Origin: an uncultured Collinsella sp.
Lineage (GTDB): Bacteria; Actinomycetota; Coriobacteriia; Coriobacteriales; Coriobacteriaceae
NCBI GenBank assembly: GCA_900757465.1
Contig: CAAENY010000097.1
Span: 1 to 5,429, forward strand
Length of the DNA stretch: 5,429 bases
Reading direction: 5' to 3'
Position numbers and translations under genes: made by a program. The notes beneath the pieces were generated by a model. It ran no database searches, was not told where the DNA came from, and worked only from the letters and a program-made list of their open reading frames with translations. Each line of letters begins with the position of its first letter. Positions within the stretch are counted from its first letter, which is position 1. Shown here in pieces: positions 1-5,429 of the stretch.

Positions 1-1094
1 CCGCCGTCGATGTCGCGACGGGCCTGGCCGGCGCTGGCCGAAAGGCCCAGGTCCTTGAGCAGACCGGCGAGGTAGATCTGGCCCTCGTCGTTAACAGTCA
101 GCTCAACATGCTTCTCGGGGAAGTCGGCGAGCTGGCCCTCCTTGAACACGCGGTCGAACTCGGCCTGAGCCTCGTCGCCGGCACCGGCGCCGTGGTAGGT
201 GTCGCACAGGTCGCGGCCCAGAGCGCGCTTGAGCTCATAGGGATCGGCGGAACCGTCAGCCAGGGCGGCGTCAATCTTGTCGACCTCGGCCGGGGTGAGC
301 GAGCTCGCCAGGCGGTAGTACTTACCGATCATCTCGTCGGGGATGGACATGGTCTTGCCGAACATATCCTTGGGCGTATCGGTCAGGCCGATGTAGTTAC
401 CGTAGGACTTGGACATCTTACGGACGCCATCGGTGCCCTCGAGCAGCGGCATGGTGAGCGCGATCTGGGGCTCCATGCCCATCTTCTCCATGAGCTCACG
501 GCCGGCGAGCAGGTTGAAGAGCTGATCGGTGCCGCCCATTTCCACGTCGGCCTTGATCTGCACGGAGTCGTAAGCCTGCATCACGGGATACAGGAACTCA
601 TGCAGGGCGATCGGCGTCTGGGACTGGTAGCGCTTGGTAAAGTCGTCGCGCTCGAGAATACGGGCGACGGTGAACTTGGAGCACACCTGCAGCAGGCCGG
701 CCAGATCCATCGACAAGATCCAGTCGCCGTTGTGCACGATGGTGGTCTTCTCGGGATCCAGGATCTTCATGGCCTGGCTCACGTAGGTCTCGGCGTTGGC
801 CTCGATCTGCTCCTGCGAAAGCTGCGGGCGGGTGGAGTTCTTGCCCGAAGGATCGCCAATCAGCGCGGTACCGTTGCCGATGATGAGGGTGACGTTGTGG
901 CCCAGGTCCTGGAACTGACGCATCTTGCGCAGCGGCACGGCGTGGCCCAGGTGCAGGTCGGGGCTGGTGGGATCGACGCCGAGCTTGATGTTGAGGGGCT
1001 CGCCCTTCTCAAGCTTCTTGCGAAGGTCGGCCTCGGGGACGATCTGCGCGGCGCCCGAGGTGATGATACGCATTTGCTCGTCAACAGACAGCAT
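1..1094 (-). CDS. tyrS: Tyrosyl-tRNA synthetase, TyrZ-type (3' end cut by window edge)
   Basis: Cytoplasmic class I aminoacyl-tRNA synthetase that activates tyrosine with ATP and loads it onto tRNA-Tyr. The 364 visible codons cover the whole Rossmann catalytic domain. The first class I signature is HLGH at residues 48-51, preceded by KLGVDPTSPD. A GDPSGKNSTRP segment follows at 80-90, the substrate-pocket motif GGTDQLFN lies at 187-194, and the second signature KMSKS is at 226-230. The HLGH form, the PDLHLGHAVPLRKMRQFQDL run and the KMSKS loop resemble the TyrZ branch rather than the E. coli TyrS branch. After an acidic linker the protein enters a C-terminal S4 RNA-binding domain (LSASAGQARRDIDGG at the edge); about 40 more residues would be expected. 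The start is ATG, 7 nt after a perfect Shine-Dalgarno site. The gene lies 96 bp downstream of the U32 gene on the same strand. Family assignment is secure; the missing end lies beyond base 1. Confidence 0.97.
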   Translation of the reverse strand, partial: MLSVDEQMRIITSGAAQIVPEADLRKKLEKGEPLNIKLGVDPTSPDLHLGHAVPLRKMRQFQDLGHNVTLIIGNGTALIGDPSGKNSTRPQLSQEQIEANAETYVSQAMKILDPEKTTIVHNGDWILSMDLAGLLQVCSKFTVARILERDDFTKRYQSQTPIALHEFLYPVMQAYDSVQIKADVEMGGTDQLFNLLAGRELMEKMGMEPQIALTMPLLEGTDGVRKMSKSYGNYIGLTDTPKDMFGKTMSIPDEMIGKYYRLASSLTPAEVDKIDAALADGSADPYELKRALGRDLCDTYHGAGAGDEAQAEFDRVFKEGQLADFPEKHVELTVNDEGQIYLAGLLKDLGLSASAGQARRDIDG

Positions 1095-1100
1095 TGGGTA

Positions 1101-1110
1101 TCCTCCTTTT
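1101..1110 (-). promoter_or_regulatory. Ribosome binding site of tyrS
   Basis: On the minus strand this reads AAAAGGAGGA. The AGGAGG core (1102-1107) matches the anti-Shine-Dalgarno sequence fully and ends 7 nt before the ATG at 1094. It fixes the tyrS start and predicts strong initiation. Confidence 0.9.
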
Positions 1111-1115
1111 GCTAT

Positions 1116-1142
1116 AGCACCCTCGCCGAAAACGGCGGTGCT
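1116..1142 (-). promoter_or_regulatory. Bulged stem-loop in the tyrS leader
   Basis: Minus-strand AGCACC (1137-1142) pairs with GGTGCT (1116-1121), and inside it GCCG (1133-1136) pairs with CGGC (1125-1128) around a TTTT loop. This gives 6 plus 4 base pairs with a 3-nt GAG bulge on one side. No T-run follows in either direction, so it does not look like an intrinsic terminator. It ends 5 nt before the A-rich start of the tyrS Shine-Dalgarno region. It could stabilise the leader or affect ribosome access. The pairing is seen in the sequence; the role is inference. Confidence 0.5.
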
Positions 1143-1162
1143 GGAAGTCCATAAACTCTCTT

Positions 1163-1171
1163 ATGATAACA
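1163..1171 (-). promoter_or_regulatory. Candidate extended -10 promoter for tyrS
   Basis: The minus strand reads TGTTATCAT: a TATCAT hexamer (5 of 6 to TATAAT) with the TGn extension. No good -35 hexamer lies 16-18 nt upstream, which extended -10 promoters can do without. Transcription would start near 1156 and give a leader of about 60 nt that contains the bulged stem-loop. If real, tyrS has its own promoter in addition to any read-through from the U32 gene. Confidence 0.35.
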
Positions 1172-1190
1172 AACTGACGCGACGCAGCAT

Positions 1191-3167
1191 CTACGACAGG
1201 AAAATCCTCGTCCTGCCGCATGCGTCGATGGCAACTGGCAGACGCGTACCGTCACGCTCGACCAGATAGCGCACCTGCCGACGACGCAAGCAGTCGCGGC
1301 AACGGACCTGCCCCGTCGCATCGGTGGCGCAGACGCCCTCGGCGGTCAGCAGGCAGTGCTCGCACACCATAAGCTCGGGACAGTCGGCGTCGAACGGACC
1401 CAAGACGCCGGGTTCAGCAGCCAGCTCGGCAATACGCTCCCTGTCATTGCTGAGCAACTCGGCAGGCAAGTATACCCACCTCGCGCCAAGCCCGCGCAGC
1501 CAGGCAAGCGTGGCCCGATTGGCGCAGAACACCGGCGCCGCCACGTCAAACGTCGTGCCCAGCTCGCGGGCCATCGCCACCTGCCCCAGGTTGCGGCAAA
1601 CAATACGCCCGGCACGTTGCATAAGCGCTCGAGTCCGCTCGGCGTCGCCTGCGCGGCACACTTCGTCGAGCACCACCGTCGCATCGGACAGATCCCGCTC
1701 ATCGCGCGGATCCAAATCCATCAGCTCCCAGGCAAAGACCATACGAGCAAAAGCCTCATGCTTTGCCGGCTCCGCCGGTCCCGCCAACTCCGTCGGTACA
1801 TCGCCATCTGCCAGAACGCCCTCAAACGGCAGTACCTCAACGGACTGCTCAGCAGGCGCGACCGCATCTGCCTCGACCCGCATGCGCTCCAACACCGTTG
1901 CCGTCTGCCCCAGCACGCCGGCACTGCGAATCAGATAGGCCTCGCAGCCCGCGTCCACCTTGCGTTTGCAATGCACGACGATGCGCTCTCCCGCAGCGGC
2001 ATCCACGGGGCAAGGCACCTGTGGCCAGCGCTTGGGCACATCGGGACGCGCGTCGGCACCCGGGTAAAATCGGATTTCGAGCGTATCGCCCGCCGCCACG
2101 GCGGCATCAAGCTCAACCGTCACCTCTTCGTGACCCACCGCCACCAAATGGCCCACGCGCACGCCCTGGTTGATCGCGCGCTCAAAGCTCATGAGCTCGG
2201 CGCCCGAACGACCCCGCAGATACGCATCGGTAAAGCCGCGGTTGAACGACCTTCCCAGCTCGCGCTCAAGCGCCGGCACCGCATCGGCATCCCATGTGCC
2301 GTCGCGCAGCATATCGAGCGCCCGACGCCACACCCTCACCACGTTAAAGACGTAGTCGGGATTCTTCATGCGGCCCTCGATCTTGAGCGATGCCACGCCG
2401 GCGGCAACAAGCTCGGGCAGATGCGCGATGCCCAGATAGTCACGCGGACAAAGCAGGCGATCCCCTTCGACAGCGACAACACTCTGCCCCGCCTCGTCCA
2501 CCAAGTCATAGGATAGACGGCACGGTTGCGTGCAATCACCGCGCATCGCAGAGCGGCCTCGTCGAAGGGCAGAGAACCCGCACGCACCCGAGTATCCAAT
2601 GCAAATAGCGCCGTGACAGAACACCTCGATGGGCACGCCAGTAGCGCAAAGCGTCTCAATTTCCGCCACGCTCAGCTCGCGCGCAGTCGTCACGCGCTCA
2701 ACGCCCAACTCCTTGGCAGCCAACTGCACGGCACCCTCGCTATGAGCGCCCGCCTGAGTGGACAGGTGAATCTCGACCCCCGGAATCGCCGCACGAAGCG
2801 CACAGGCCAGCCCGGCATCGGCCACAATCAACGCATCGGCACCCAACGCATGCGCATACGCCCCCAACGCCACGGCGTCGGCAAGCTCATCATCGAACAC
2901 GAACACGTTGAGCGTCACGTACACACGCACGCCATGGGCATGGGCCACGGCACAACCGCGCGCGAACTCATCATCGCTAAAGCCATGCGCGCTCACTCGA
3001 GCGTTGAATCCGTCCAGCCCCGCATAGATGGCATCGGCACCCGCCGCAATCGCCGCGAGCATCTGGTCAAGTCCGCCAGCAGGCGCCAGCAGTTCGGGCA
3101 GCGCCACTTCAGCCGCCGCCAACTCGCTTTCGCATTGTCCGCTCGATTCCATCGGCCGAATCGCCAT
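1191..3167 (-). CDS. U32-family protein, probable RNA hydroxylase (RlhA/TrhP-like), with degenerate second U32 module
   Basis: A 658-residue cytoplasmic protein of the family once named peptidase U32. Studied members (RlhA on 23S rRNA, TrhP on tRNA wobble uridine) are iron-sulfur, prephenate-dependent RNA hydroxylases; which RNA this one modifies cannot be told here. It opens with the barrel motif PELLAPAGGLDQML (residues 24-37) and AGADAIYAG. The U32 signature, E181 to S199 (EVFCHGAIC then SGACGFS), matches the family pattern except for Phe at the last hydrophobic position. Likely cluster ligands are C189, C196, C212 and C216 (GDCTQPCR). CPRDYL and SLKIEGRMK (260-268) follow, then a beta-rich domain from about 335. 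Residues from about 500 to the end echo the first U32 half-barrel and add five cysteines (602, 605, 613, 623, 626). The length is close to that of E. coli RlhA. The ATG start was preferred to an in-frame TTG six codons upstream, because AAGGAG sits 7 nt before the ATG. The stop is TAG. Confidence 0.9.
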   Translation of the reverse strand: MAIRPMESSGQCESELAAAEVALPELLAPAGGLDQMLAAIAAGADAIYAGLDGFNARVSAHGFSDDEFARGCAVAHAHGVRVYVTLNVFVFDDELADAVALGAYAHALGADALIVADAGLACALRAAIPGVEIHLSTQAGAHSEGAVQLAAKELGVERVTTARELSVAEIETLCATGVPIEVFCHGAICIGYSGACGFSALRRGRSAMRGDCTQPCRLSYDLVDEAGQSVVAVEGDRLLCPRDYLGIAHLPELVAAGVASLKIEGRMKNPDYVFNVVRVWRRALDMLRDGTWDADAVPALERELGRSFNRGFTDAYLRGRSGAELMSFERAINQGVRVGHLVAVGHEEVTVELDAAVAAGDTLEIRFYPGADARPDVPKRWPQVPCPVDAAAGERIVVHCKRKVDAGCEAYLIRSAGVLGQTATVLERMRVEADAVAPAEQSVEVLPFEGVLADGDVPTELAGPAEPAKHEAFARMVFAWELMDLDPRDERDLSDATVVLDEVCRAGDAERTRALMQRAGRIVCRNLGQVAMARELGTTFDVAAPVFCANRATLAWLRGLGARWVYLPAELLSNDRERIAELAAEPGVLGPFDADCPELMVCEHCLLTAEGVCATDATGQVRCRDCLRRRQVRYLVERDGTRLPVAIDACGRTRIFLS

Positions 3168-3174
3168 CGGTAAA

Positions 3175-3180
3175 CTCCTT
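3175..3180 (-). promoter_or_regulatory. Ribosome binding site that decides the U32 start
   Basis: Minus-strand AAGGAG lies 7 nt upstream of the ATG at 3165-3167. The in-frame TTG at 3183-3185 lies on the far side of this site, so it would place the Shine-Dalgarno sequence inside the gene. The site also overlaps a small dyad (CCTTGGCAAGG, 3178-3188) whose 4-bp stem could partly cover it; that stem is weak. Confidence 0.85.
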
Positions 3181-3222
3181 GCCAAGGTGTGCTTTCACTC
3201 TGAAAATTGCTGCCAACCAGCA

Positions 3223-3261
3223 TACACGAGGCCCCGCATGCCCCGATTGGTTTATCGTGTA
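3223..3261. repeat. 7-bp inverted repeat in the divergent region
   Basis: TACACGA at 3223-3229 and its exact reverse complement TCGTGTA at 3255-3261 are separated by 25 nt. The arms are 32 bp apart start to start, close to three helical turns, so a regulator could bind both on one DNA face. A 7-bp stem in RNA is also possible. The right arm overlaps the weak plus-strand -10 candidate. The sequence match is certain; function is inference. Confidence 0.4.
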
Positions 3262-3288
3262 ATAACTTATGTCCATCCTGCCCGGTAG

Positions 3289-3317
3289 CATACCTGCCGC
3301 CTGGCACGACATACCTG
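3289..3317. repeat. Direct repeat of CATACCTG upstream of the PBP gene
   Basis: CATACCTG occurs at 3289-3296 and again at 3310-3317, exactly 21 bp apart, or two helical turns. The second copy runs into the TGGAGGT ribosome binding site of the penicillin-binding protein gene. This could be a pair of regulator half-sites or chance; an 8-mer repeated within 160 bp is modest evidence. Confidence 0.3.
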
Positions 3318-3322
3318 GAGGT
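3316..3322 (+). promoter_or_regulatory. Ribosome binding site of the PBP gene
   Basis: TGGAGGT matches the Shine-Dalgarno consensus and ends 6 nt before the ATG at 3329. It supports that ATG as the start, and a basic cytoplasmic segment and membrane helix follow directly, as expected. Confidence 0.88.
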
Positions 3323-3328
3323 CAATAT

Positions 3329-5429
3329 ATGGGTCCTCGCCAACGACAGGGGCGCGGTCGCTCTAAGACGCATGCCCTTCCCATGATCTTGCTCTCGTTT
3401 TTGGGCTTTCTGCTTATCGCGGGCGTAGCGTTTGGCATCGGCATGATCGGCAACGTCAACCGCTGGCTGTCCGATCTGCCCGACTACACCGATGCCAACG
3501 CGTATCTGGTGAGCGAGCCCACCGACATCGTCGACTGCAACGGCAATACCATTGCGAGTTTCTACACGCAAAACCGCAAGTCCATCACCAAGGACCAAGT
3601 GTCCCCGTACGTGCTGCAGGGCACCGTCGACGTTGAGGACGAGCGCTTCTACGAGCATGGCGGCATCGACCTCTGGGGCATTGCACGCGCATCGGTGGCA
3701 ACCCTCACCGGCGGCCACGAGGGCGCATCGACCATCACCCAGCAGCTGGTTCGCAACACCATCTTGCAGGAGGAACAATTCGACTCGACCATCGAGCGTA
3801 AGGTGCGCGAGGCCTATATCGCCATCAAGATGGAGGATATGTACTCCAAAGACGAGATCCTCATGATGTACCTCAACACCATCTACTACGGCCATGGAGC
3901 ATATGGCATCGAGGCCGCCGCCGAGACCTATCTGTCCAAAACCGCCGCCGACCTCACCCTGAGCGAGGCCGCGCTGCTCATCGGCCTTCCCAACTCGCCC
4001 TCGCAGTACGACCCCACGGTTAATCCCGACTTGGCGCTGTCCCGCCGCAATAAGGTTCTGGACAACATGCTGCGTCTGGGCCACATCACGCAGGAAGAGC
4101 ACGATGCCGCACAGGCTGAGCCCATCACGCTTAACGTGACCGAGATTTCGGGCAGTGGCGTCGATGTGTATTCTCAGCCCTACTTTGTCTCCTACGTTAA
4201 GCAGCTGCTTGAGCAGGAGTTCTCCACCGACGTGCTCTTTAAGGGCGGTCTGACCGTCAAGACCACCATCGACCCCACCATGCAGCAGGTGGCCGAGGAG
4301 GCTGTGCGCTCGCAGCTCGACACGCTTTCGCTCGACGGCCTGGACATGGGCATGGTCGTCGTTGACCCCAAGACCGGCTACATCAAGTGCATGGTAGGCG
4401 GCTACGACTACAACGCCGACGAGAATCATGTGAACCACGCTACGGCAAAGCGCCCCGTGGGCTCCACGTTTAAGGCCTTTACGCTGGCAACTGCCATCCA
4501 AAACGGCATGAACCCCAACGTCACCCTCAACTGCAACTCGCCTCTTACAGCCAAGGGCACCACGACCAAGGTGCAAAACTATGCCAACCAGAGCTATGGC
4601 AACATCACGCTTAAGCAGGCAACGGCATACTCATCCAACACCGGCTACATTCAGGTGGCAGAAGCCATCGGCAACAACAAGATCATGTCGCTCGTCAAAA
4701 AGCTCGGCATCGATCCCGCCAAGGACAATATCGAGGACGTTCCCGTCATGACGCTCGGCACCGGGTCCATCTCGCCGCTCGAGATGGCATCGGCCTACGC
4801 CACTTTTGCCAACGGCGGCTATTATCGCCAGCCAATCGCCATCACCGAGATCGACTCGCGTACCGGCTCGGTTCTGTACCAGCACACCGACAATCCCACG
4901 CAGGTGCTCACCGAAGGCGAGGCTGCCGCGGTTACCGACGTTCTATCCGGTGTCATGCAGGGCAGCGGCACGGGTGCCGCCGGCGCGCTGAGCGTCAACC
5001 AGCCCTATGCCGGCAAGACGGGCACCACCGACAACACCACCAACCTGTGGTTCTGCGGCTACACGCCGCAACTGGCATGCGCCCTGTGGACCGGTTATTC
5101 CGCAGGCGAGATTCCCATCCAAAAGTACGGTACGGACCTGCTGGGCGACAGCACCAACCTGCCCGTCTTTAAAAAGTTCATGAACACCGTTTTGGCCGGA
5201 ACCGAGCGTGAGGAGTTCGCGACCGGAACGGCCCCCACGTACAAGAACAATAACGTCTGGAAGTTCTACGGCACAAACAACAAAAAGGAAGACAAAGAGG
5301 ACAAAGACAAGGAAAAAGAAGAGGAAAAGGAAGAGACCACCACAACCACCACAACGACAACCACGACCACTGAAACCCCGGGCGGCAACACCACCGGCGA
5401 TAGCGGTACGACAGGTGGCGACGGGGGCA
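3329..5429 (+). CDS. Class A penicillin-binding protein, bifunctional glycosyltransferase/transpeptidase (3' end cut by window edge)
   Basis: A membrane-anchored enzyme of the PBP1A/PonA type that polymerises lipid II into glycan strands and cross-links stem peptides outside the membrane. The 700 visible codons begin with a short basic segment and one transmembrane helix (about residues 17-41), with the rest outside. The GT51 glycosyltransferase domain (about 65-245) has every expected motif: EDERFYEH with catalytic Glu103, GASTITQQ at 132-139, RKVRE at 157-161, then MMYLNTIYYGHGAYGIEAA and LSEAALLIGLPNSP. The transpeptidase domain (about 335-620) has the active-site STFK with Ser379 and Lys382, SSN at 435-437 and KTGT at 563-566, so it should bind beta-lactams. 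A charged tract (652-669), twelve threonines (670-681) and a Gly/Thr-rich stretch follow. No PASTA repeat is visible before the edge. It is divergent from the U32 gene. The exact paralogue name cannot be assigned. Confidence 0.96.
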   Translation, partial: MGPRQRQGRGRSKTHALPMILLSFLGFLLIAGVAFGIGMIGNVNRWLSDLPDYTDANAYLVSEPTDIVDCNGNTIASFYTQNRKSITKDQVSPYVLQGTVDVEDERFYEHGGIDLWGIARASVATLTGGHEGASTITQQLVRNTILQEEQFDSTIERKVREAYIAIKMEDMYSKDEILMMYLNTIYYGHGAYGIEAAAETYLSKTAADLTLSEAALLIGLPNSPSQYDPTVNPDLALSRRNKVLDNMLRLGHITQEEHDAAQAEPITLNVTEISGSGVDVYSQPYFVSYVKQLLEQEFSTDVLFKGGLTVKTTIDPTMQQVAEEAVRSQLDTLSLDGLDMGMVVVDPKTGYIKCMVGGYDYNADENHVNHATAKRPVGSTFKAFTLATAIQNGMNPNVTLNCNSPLTAKGTTTKVQNYANQSYGNITLKQATAYSSNTGYIQVAEAIGNNKIMSLVKKLGIDPAKDNIEDVPVMTLGTGSISPLEMASAYATFANGGYYRQPIAITEIDSRTGSVLYQHTDNPTQVLTEGEAAAVTDVLSGVMQGSGTGAAGALSVNQPYAGKTGTTDNTTNLWFCGYTPQLACALWTGYSAGEIPIQKYGTDLLGDSTNLPVFKKFMNTVLAGTEREEFATGTAPTYKNNNVWKFYGTNNKKEDKEDKDKEKEEEKEETTTTTTTTTTTTETPGGNTTGDSGTTGGDGG
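5282..5371 (+). repeat. Low-complexity tract coding a Lys/Glu/Asp run and twelve threonines
   Basis: Bases 5282-5335 are an almost pure purine run, mostly GAA, GAG, AAA, AAG and GAC codons, giving 18 charged residues. Bases 5336-5371 are twelve ACN codons (ACC, ACA, ACG, ACT mixed), giving twelve threonines in a row. The mixed third bases mean it is not a perfect 3-bp microsatellite. It sits just after the transpeptidase domain and likely forms a flexible or wall-spanning tail. Confidence 0.85.

Larger units (their letters stand above)
3168..3328. promoter_or_regulatory. Divergent intergenic control region between the U32 and PBP genes
   Basis: These 161 bases separate two genes read away from each other, so promoters in both directions must lie here or overlap the gene starts. 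The stretch 3246-3275 is the most AT-rich part. On the plus strand TGTAATAAC (3258-3266) is a weak extended -10 candidate (4 of 6) with no supporting -35. On the minus strand I see no convincing hexamer pair; TATGCT (3219-3224) is the best -10-like match. An inverted repeat and a direct repeat are listed separately. No open reading frame here looks real. Confidence 0.5.

Noticed and set aside
1116..1142. Intrinsic terminator after the U32 gene
   Set aside because: The stem is followed by ATAGCAAAAGG on the minus strand, with no run of T, and it lies immediately before the tyrS ribosome binding site.
108..1154. 348-codon plus-strand open frame opposite tyrS
   Set aside because: It is antisense to a gene with complete synthetase motifs. 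Its product is a low-complexity Gly/Leu/Val/His sequence without a recognisable domain, as expected from the reverse frame of a GC-rich gene.
1162..1167. Plus-strand TATGAT as a -10 box for an antisense transcript into the U32 gene
   Set aside because: It is a 5 of 6 match but has no TGn extension and no -35 hexamer. It is the other strand of the near-symmetric TTATCATAA sequence that better fits a tyrS promoter.
1095..1190. T-box riboswitch upstream of tyrS
   Set aside because: An AGGGTG hexamer is present in the hairpin, but the following TGGNACCGCG-like part of the T-box sequence is missing. The space is also too short for a usual stem I with specifier loop.
1356..2516. 386-codon plus-strand open frame opposite the U32 gene
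   Set aside because: It is His/Arg/Ala-rich with no family signature, and it lies fully inside the convincing U32 reading frame on the other strand.
3168..3185. TTG start six codons upstream of the U32 ATG
   Set aside because: The clear AAGGAG site lies between the TTG and the ATG at the right distance from the ATG, so the longer start is unlikely.
2993..4576. 527-codon minus-strand open frame across the divergent region and the PBP gene
   Set aside because: It is antisense to the PBP and overlaps the 5' part of the U32 gene in another frame. There is no coherent domain; stop codons are simply rare in this GC-rich frame.

Overview
The window reads as an ordinary chromosomal segment of a GC-rich bacterium with strong AGGAGG-type ribosome binding sites. 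Gene content, a TyrZ-type tyrosyl-tRNA synthetase, and a class A penicillin-binding protein with a long Lys/Glu and Thr tail fit a Gram-positive actinomycete relative. My best guess is Coriobacteriia, for example Collinsella; this is an inference from protein style, not from a marker gene.

Layout. Bases 1-1094 (minus strand) hold most of tyrS, cut by the left window edge inside its C-terminal S4 domain. Bases 1095-1190 are a short gap with a candidate extended -10 promoter, a bulged stem-loop and a perfect Shine-Dalgarno site for tyrS. Bases 1191-3167 (minus strand) hold a 658-residue U32-family protein, the family of the RlhA and TrhP RNA hydroxylases. Its ATG start is fixed by an AAGGAG site, and its C-terminal third looks like a degenerate second copy of the U32 half-barrel and cysteine cluster. 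Bases 3168-3328 are a divergent intergenic region with an inverted repeat and an 8-bp direct repeat. Bases 3329-5429 (plus strand) hold a bifunctional class A penicillin-binding protein. It has complete glycosyltransferase and transpeptidase motifs, and the right window edge cuts it within a low-complexity tail.

How they fit together. The U32 gene and tyrS run the same way with no clear terminator between them, so they may be partly co-transcribed. Both would serve translation: one by RNA modification, one by charging tRNA-Tyr. The penicillin-binding protein gene is transcribed away from them and builds peptidoglycan at the outer face of the membrane. I saw no mobile element, CRISPR array, rRNA or tRNA gene, and no clearly new system. 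The most interesting points are the duplicated, cysteine-rich C-terminus of the U32 protein and the tail of the penicillin-binding protein.
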